Assembly (NCBI GenBank): GCA_036250195.1
Contig: JAVHZZ010000006.1
Span: forward strand, 170,396,424-170,460,423
Length of the DNA: 64,000 nucleotides
Reading direction: 5' to 3'
Source: Mixophyes australis
Lineage: Eukaryota; Chordata; Amphibia; Anura; Limnodynastidae
Shown here: positions 58,327 through 64,000 of the stretch, piece by piece
How positions within the stretch are numbered: position 1 is the first letter of the stretch
Layout of the letters: each line of letters begins with the position of its first letter
Translations under genes and position numbers: made by a program
The notes under the pieces: generated by a model
Database searches by the model: none
What the model saw: the letters and a program-made list of their open reading frames with translations, nothing else
Told to the model about the DNA's origin: nothing

Positions 58327-60240
58327 AATCATTATTCATGAATCATGATTCATGAATCGAATCATGATTCATGAATCATTATTCATGAATCATGATTCAT
58401 GAATCGAATCATGATTCGTGAATCATGAATCATGATTCATGAATCATGAATCATGAATCGAATCATGATTCGTGAATCATGAATCATGAATCGAATCATG
58501 ATTCGTGAATCATGAATCATGAATCGAATCATGATTCATGAATCAAATCATGATTCATGAATCATGAATCATGATTCATGAATCATAAATCATGAATCGA
58601 ATCATGATTCATGAATCATGAATCATAATTCGAATCATAAATCATGAATTGAATCATAAATCATGAATTATTGAATGAATCATGATTCATGAATCATGAT
58701 TCATGAATTGAATCATAATTTATGAATCATTAAATGAATCATGATTCATGAATCATGAATCATGAATCGAATCATGGTTCATGAATCATGAATCGAATCA
58801 TGATTTATGAATCATGAATCATGAATCGAATCATGATTCATGAATCATGAATCAAATCATAAATCATAAATTGAATCATAAATCATGAATCATTAAATGA
58901 ATCATGATTCATGAATCATGATTCATGAATCGAATCATGATTCATGAATCATGAATCATGAATCGAATCATGATTCATGAATCATGAATCATGAATCGAA
59001 TCATGATTCATGAATCGAATCATGATTCGTGAATCACGAATCATAAATCGAATCTTGATTCATGAATCGAATCATGATTCATGAATCATGAATCATGAAT
59101 CGAATCATGATTCATGAATCATGAATCATGAATCAAATCATAAATCATGAATTGAATCATAAATCATGAATCATTAAATGAATCATGATTCATGAATCAT
59201 GAATCATGATTCGAATCATGATTCATGAATCATGAATCATGAATCGAATCATGATTCATGAATCATGAATCATGAATCGAATCATGATTTATGAATCATG
59301 AATCATGAATCGAATCATGATTCATGAATCATGAATCGAATCATAAATCATGAATTGAATCATAAATCATGAATCATTAAATGAATCATGATTCATGAAT
59401 CATGATTCATGAATCGAATCATGATTCATGAATCATGAATCATGAATCGAATCATGATTCATGAATCATGAATCATGAATCGAATCATGATTCATGAATC
59501 ATGAAACATGAATCGAATCATGATTCATGAATCATAAATCATGAATCGAATCATGATTCATGAATCGAATCATGATTCGTGAATCACGAATCATGAATCG
59601 AATCTTGATTCATGAATCGAATCATGATTCATGAATCATGAATCATGAATCGAATCATGATTCATGAATCATGAATCATGAATCGAATCATGATTCATGA
59701 ATTATGAATCATGAATCGAATCATAAATCATGAATTGAATCATAAATCATGAATCATTAAATGAATCATGATTCATGAATCATGAATCGAATCATGATTC
59801 ATGAATCGAATCATGAATCATGAATCACGAATCATGAATCGAATCATGATTCATGAATCACGAATCATGAATCGAATCATGATTCATGAATCAAATCATG
59901 ATTCATGAATCATGAATCATGATTCATGAATCATGAATCATGATTCATGAATCATGAATCATGAATCGAATCATGATTCATGAATCATGAATCATGAATC
60001 GAATCATAAATCATGAATTGAATCATAAATCATGAATTATTGAATGAATCATGATTCATGAATTGAATCATAATTTATGAATCATTAAATGAATCATGAT
60101 TCATGAATCATGAATCATGAATCGAATCATGATTCATAAATCATGAATCGAATCATGATTCATGAATCATGAATCATGAATCGAATCATGATTCATGAAT
60201 CATGAATCATGAATCGAATCATGATTCATGAATCATGAAT
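58327..60240. repeat. 1.9-1.96 kb tandem duplication in dialect II, left copy
   Basis: CATTATTCATG at 58,327 and 60,241 (offset 1,914), TCATGGTTCATG words at 58,776 and 60,734 (1,958), and the CGTG/CACG 19-mer followed by ATAAATCG at 59,024 and 60,982 (1,958). The later marker CACGAATC at 59,826 and 61,543 has offset 1,717, so the right copy has lost about 0.24 kb near the region of 59,574, including one CGTG/CACG palindrome. Confidence 0.87.
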
Positions 60241-61975
60241 CATTATTCATGAATCATGATTCATGAATCGAATCATGATTCATGAATCATTATTCATGAA
60301 TCATGATTCATGAATCGAATCATGATTCGTGAATCATGAATCATGAATCATGATTCATGAATCGAATCATGATTCGTGAATCATGAATCATGATTCATGA
60401 ATCATGAATCATGAATCGAATCATGATTCGTGAATCATGAATCATGAATCGAATCATGATTCGTGAATCATGAATCATGAATCGAATCATGATTCATGAA
60501 TCAAATCATGATTCATGAATCATGAATCATGATTCATGAATCATAAATCATGAATCGAATCATGATTCATGAATCATGAATCATAATTCGAATCATAAAT
60601 CATGAATTGAATCATAAATCATGAATTATTGAATGAATCATGATTCATGAATCATGATTCATGAATTGAATCATAATTTATGAATCATTAAATGAATCAT
60701 GATTCATGAATCATGAATCATGAATCGAATCATGGTTCATGAATCATGAATCGAATCATGATTTATGAATCATGAATCATGAATCGAATCATGATTCATG
60801 AATCATGAATCAAATCATAAATCATAAATTGAATCATAAATCATGAATCATTAAATGAATCATGATTCATGAATCATGATTCATGAATCGAATCATGATT
60901 CATGAATCATGAATCATGAATCGAATCATGATTCATGAATCATGAATCATGAATCGAATCATGATTCATGAATCAAATCATGATTCGTGAATCACGAATC
61001 ATAAATCGAATCTTGATTCATGAATCGAATCATGATTCATGAATCATGAATCATGAATCGAATCATGATTCATGAATCATGAATCATGAATCAAATCATA
61101 AATCATGAATTGAATCATAAATCATGAATCATTAAATGAATCATGATTCATGAATCATGAATCATGATTCGAATCATGATTCATGAATCATGAATCATGA
61201 ATCGAATCATGATTCATGAATCATGAATCATGAATCGAATCATGATTTATGAATCATGAATCATGAATCGAATCATGATTCATGAATCATGAATCGAATC
61301 ATAAATCATGAATTGAATCATAAATCATGAATCATTAAATGAATCATGATTCATGAATCATGATTCATGAATCGAATCATGATTCATGAATCATGAATCA
61401 TGAATCGAATCATGATTCATGAATCATGAATCATGAATCGAATCATGATTCATGAATCATGAAACATGAATCGAATCATGATTCATGAATCATAAATCAT
61501 GAATCGAATCATGATTCATGAATCGAATCATGAATCATGAATCACGAATCATGAATCGAATCATGATTCATGAATCACGAATCATGAATCGAATCATGAT
61601 TCATGAATCAAATCATGATTCATGAATCATGAATCATGATTCATGAATCATGAATCATGATTCATGAATCATGAATCATGAATCGAATCATGATTCATGA
61701 ATCATGAATCATGAATCGAATCATAAATCATGAATTGAATCATAAATCATGAATTATTGAATGAATCATGATTCATGAATTGAATCATAATTTATGAATC
61801 ATTAAATGAATCATGATTCATGAATCATGAATCATGAATCGAATCATGATTCATGAATCATGAATCGAATCATGATTTATGAATCATGAATCATGAATCG
61901 AATCATGATTCATGAATCATGAATCAAATCATAAATCATGAATTGAATCATAAATCATGAATCATTAAATGAATC
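60241..61975. repeat. 1.9-1.96 kb tandem duplication in dialect II, right copy
   Basis: Right copy of the preceding segment, with about 44 bp gained near 60,330-60,400 (an extra GATTCGTGAATCATG phrase) and about 0.24 kb lost near 61,520. A third partial copy begins near 63,482 and again includes the ATAAATCG-linked 19-mer at 63,947. Confidence 0.85.
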
Positions 61976-64000
61976 ATGATTCATGAATCATGATTCATGA
62001 ATCGAATCATGATTCATGAATCATAAATCATGAATCATTAAATGAATCATGATTCATGAATCATGATTCATGAATCGAATCATGATTCATGAATCATGAA
62101 TCATGAATCGAATCATGATTCATGAATCATGAATCATGAATCGAATCATGATTCATGAATCGAATCATGATTCGTGAATCACGAATCATGAATCAAATCT
62201 TGATTCATGAATCGAATCATGATTCATGAATCATGAATCATGAATCGAATCATGAATCATGAATCATGAATCATGAATCATGAATCATGAAATGAATCAT
62301 AAATTGAATCATGTATCATGAATCATGAATTGAATCATGAATCATGAATTGAATCATGAATCACGAATCATGAATTGAATCATGAGATATTGAATTGAAT
62401 AATAAATCATGAATTGAATCATGAATCAAGAATCATGATTTGAATCATGAATCATGAATCATGAAATGAATCATGAATCATGAATCATGAATCAAATCAT
62501 GATTCATGAATTGAATCATGATTCATGAATCATGAATCATGAATCGAATCATGATTCATGAATCATGAATCATGAATCGAATCATGATTCATGAATCATG
62601 AATCATGAATCGAATCATGATTCATGAATCATGAATCATGAATCGAATCATGATTCATGAATCGAATCATGATTCGTGAATCACGAATCATGAATCGAAT
62701 CTTGATTTATGAATCGTATCATGATTCGTGAATCTCGAATCATGATTCATGAATCGAATCATAAATCATGAATTGAATCATAAATCATGAATCATTAAAT
62801 GAATCATGATTCATGAATCATGAATCACGATTCGAATCATGATTCATGAATCATGAATCATGAATCGAATCATGATTTATGAATCATGAATCATGAATCG
62901 AATCATGATTCATGAATCATGAATCGAATCATAAATCATGAATTGAATCATAAATCATGAATCATTAAATGAATCATGAATCATGAATCGAATCATGATT
63001 CATGAATCATGAATCATGAATCGAATCATGATTCATGAATCATTAATCATGAATCGAATCATGATTCATGAATCATGAATCATGAATCGAATCATGATTC
63101 GTGAATCACGAATCATGAATCGAATCTTGATTCATGAATCGAATCATGATTCATGAATCATAATTCATGAATCATGAATCATGAATCGAATCATGATTCA
63201 TGAATCATGAATCATGAATCGAATCATGATTCATGAATCATGAATCATGAATCGAATCATGATTCATGAATCATGAATCATGAATCGAATCATAAATCAT
63301 GAATTGAATCATAATTTATGAATCATTAAATGAATCATGATTCATGAATCATGAATCATGAATCGAATCATGATTCATGAATCATGAATCGAATCATGAT
63401 TCATGAATCATGAATCATGAATCGAATCATGATTCATGAATCATGAATCATGAATCGAATCATGATTCATGAATCATGAATCATTATTCATGAATCATGA
63501 TTCATGAATCGAATCATGATTCATGAATCATTATTCATGAATCATGATTCATGAATCGAATCATGATTCGTGAATCATGAATCATGATTCATGAATCATG
63601 AATCATGAATCGAATCATGATTCGTGAATCATGAATCATGAATCGAATCATGATTCGTGAATCATGAATCATGAATCGAATCATGATTCATGAATCAAAT
63701 CATGATTCATGAATCATGAATCATGATTCATGAATCATAAATCATGAATCGAATCATGATTCATGAATCATGAATCAAATCATAAATCATAAATTGAATC
63801 ATAAATCATGAATCATTAAATGAATCATGATTCATGAATCATGATTCATGAATCGAATCATGATTCATGAATCATGAATCATGAATCGAATCATGATTCA
63901 TGAATCATGAATCATGAATCGAATCATGATTCATGAATCAAATCATGATTCGTGAATCACGAATCATAAATCGAATCTTGATTCATGAATCGAATCATGA

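Larger units (their letters stand above)
1..64000. repeat. Satellite array of 7-bp and 5-bp words filling the whole window
   Basis: Every line can be parsed into GAATCAT-like heptamers and GAATT/GAATC-like pentamers, so the array extends beyond both window ends. The commonest phrase is heptamer-heptamer-pentamer (19 bp). Seen in another register, it is a series of TCATGA palindromes spaced 7 or 12 bp apart. No departure from this grammar longer than about 20 bp was found, so there are no embedded transposons, genes or RNA genes. The pure heptamer puts a TGA stop once per 21 bp in all six frames (codon cycle GAA-TCA-TGA-ATC-ATG-AAT-CAT on +, ATG-ATT-CAT-GAT-TCA-TGA-TTC on -). Phrases of 19, 26 or 33 bp shift frame or contain stops, so no long reading frame can form. 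GC is about 26-29%. Size, composition and nested periodicity fit eukaryotic heterochromatic satellite. The chromosome position and species cannot be read from it. Confidence 0.97.
57991..64000. repeat. Dialect II domain, second copy, running off the window end
   Basis: Same phrase type as 50,191-55,004, with CpG at most junctions and frequent GATTCAT. GAGATATTG at 62,384 pairs with 52,785 at an offset of 9,599, about 1.95 kb more than the 7,649 offset at its start. That excess is accounted for by an internal duplication (58.3-60.2 and 60.2-62.0 kb). A third start of the same unit lies at 63,482 onward. The array continues past 64,000. Confidence 0.9.

Noticed and set aside
1..64000. Protein-coding genes starting at the very frequent ATG triplets
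   Set aside because: TGA occurs at least once per 21 bp in all six frames of the pure heptamer, and the 19-, 26- and 33-bp phrases shift frame or contain stops. Any open frame is a short by-product of 12-bp phrases, with only a handful of residue types and no start context or domain.
1..64000. CRISPR array
   Set aside because: The repeats are contiguous words with no unique spacers of constant length and no leader or cas genes.
1..64000. Telomeric repeat or degenerate telomere
   Set aside because: The words lack the G-rich strand bias of known telomere repeats; GAATCAT has one G and one C. Subtelomeric location remains possible but cannot be shown.
1..64000. Plasmid or phage iterons (19-22 bp AT-rich direct repeats at an origin)
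   Set aside because: The 19-bp phrase has iteron-like length, but iteron clusters hold a few to tens of copies beside a replication gene. Here the array fills at least 64 kb without any gene.
1..64000. tRNA, rRNA or other structured RNA genes
   Set aside because: No stretch has the base composition or non-repetitive conserved segments these require; everything parses as satellite words.
1..64000. Synthetic or binary-encoded message suggested by two-word grammar
   Set aside because: Word order is explained by nested duplication (identical phrase order at offsets of 105, 575, 820, 1,294, 1,765, 3,200 and about 7,700 bp) and by point drift, as in natural satellites.
1..64000. Calling this the functional centromere
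   Set aside because: Array size and higher-order structure would allow it, but centromere identity depends on CENP-A occupancy, which sequence alone does not show.
1..64000. Assignment to a species or to a named insect simple satellite
   Set aside because: I do not recognise these words from a described family, and there is no gene or transposon to provide taxonomic evidence.

Overview
The whole 64 kb window is one uninterrupted, AT-rich satellite DNA array. I found no gene, RNA gene, transposon or stretch of ordinary unique sequence on either strand. The DNA is built from two kinds of short word. One is a 7-base unit, GAATCAT, with a common variant GATTCAT. The other is a 5-base unit, mostly GAATT, in places GAATC, and rarely GAAAT or TAAAT. 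In another register the array is a string of the palindrome TCATGA, with neighbouring boxes set 7 or 12 bases apart. The commonest phrase is two 7-base units plus one 5-base unit (19 bp, GAATCATGAATCATGAATT, about 26% GC). Runs of 7-5 (12 bp) and 7-7-7-5 (26 bp) are also common.

An array of this size, with nested higher-order repeats and no open reading frames, is typical of constitutive heterochromatin (pericentromeric, subtelomeric or sex-chromosomal) in a eukaryote. It is not expected in a bacterium, phage or organelle. With no coding sequence the organism cannot be named. The 5-base/7-base junction occurs as CG, TG, CA and TA, which fits decay of a CpG and hints at a genome with cytosine methylation, but this is inference.

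Layout. 1-4,195 is mixed sequence whose 958-4,195 part returns at 46,141-50,190 and again at about 55,005-57,990. 4,196-5,330 is an isolated relative of the 1.1-1.3 kb family that dominates 21-36 kb. 5,331-20,390 is mostly 'dialect I' (GAATT as the 5-base word, GATTCAT rare), arranged in 1.8-3.2 kb higher-order repeats that include a nearly exact 3.2 kb tandem duplication. 20,391-46,140 mixes dialect I with islands of 'dialect II' (GATTCAT linked to GAATC) and carries tandem duplications of about 0.82, 1.13, 1.29, 1.77 and 2.7 kb. 46,141-64,000 is a roughly 7.7 kb composite present twice. Each copy is a mixed block followed by an almost pure dialect II block (50,191-55,004 and 57,991-64,000), and the second copy contains an extra internal duplication of about 1.96 kb.

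The picture is an actively rearranging satellite. Single units vary by point mutation. Short insertions and deletions come in sizes that are sums of 7 and 5 (12, 19, 21 bp). Blocks of 0.1-8 kb have been duplicated or deleted, apparently by exchange between out-of-register copies. I saw no undescribed gene system. The interest lies in the repeat grammar: a near-palindromic heptamer whose orientation is set by one base, two linked dialects, CpG-state differences, and clean recent duplication junctions.
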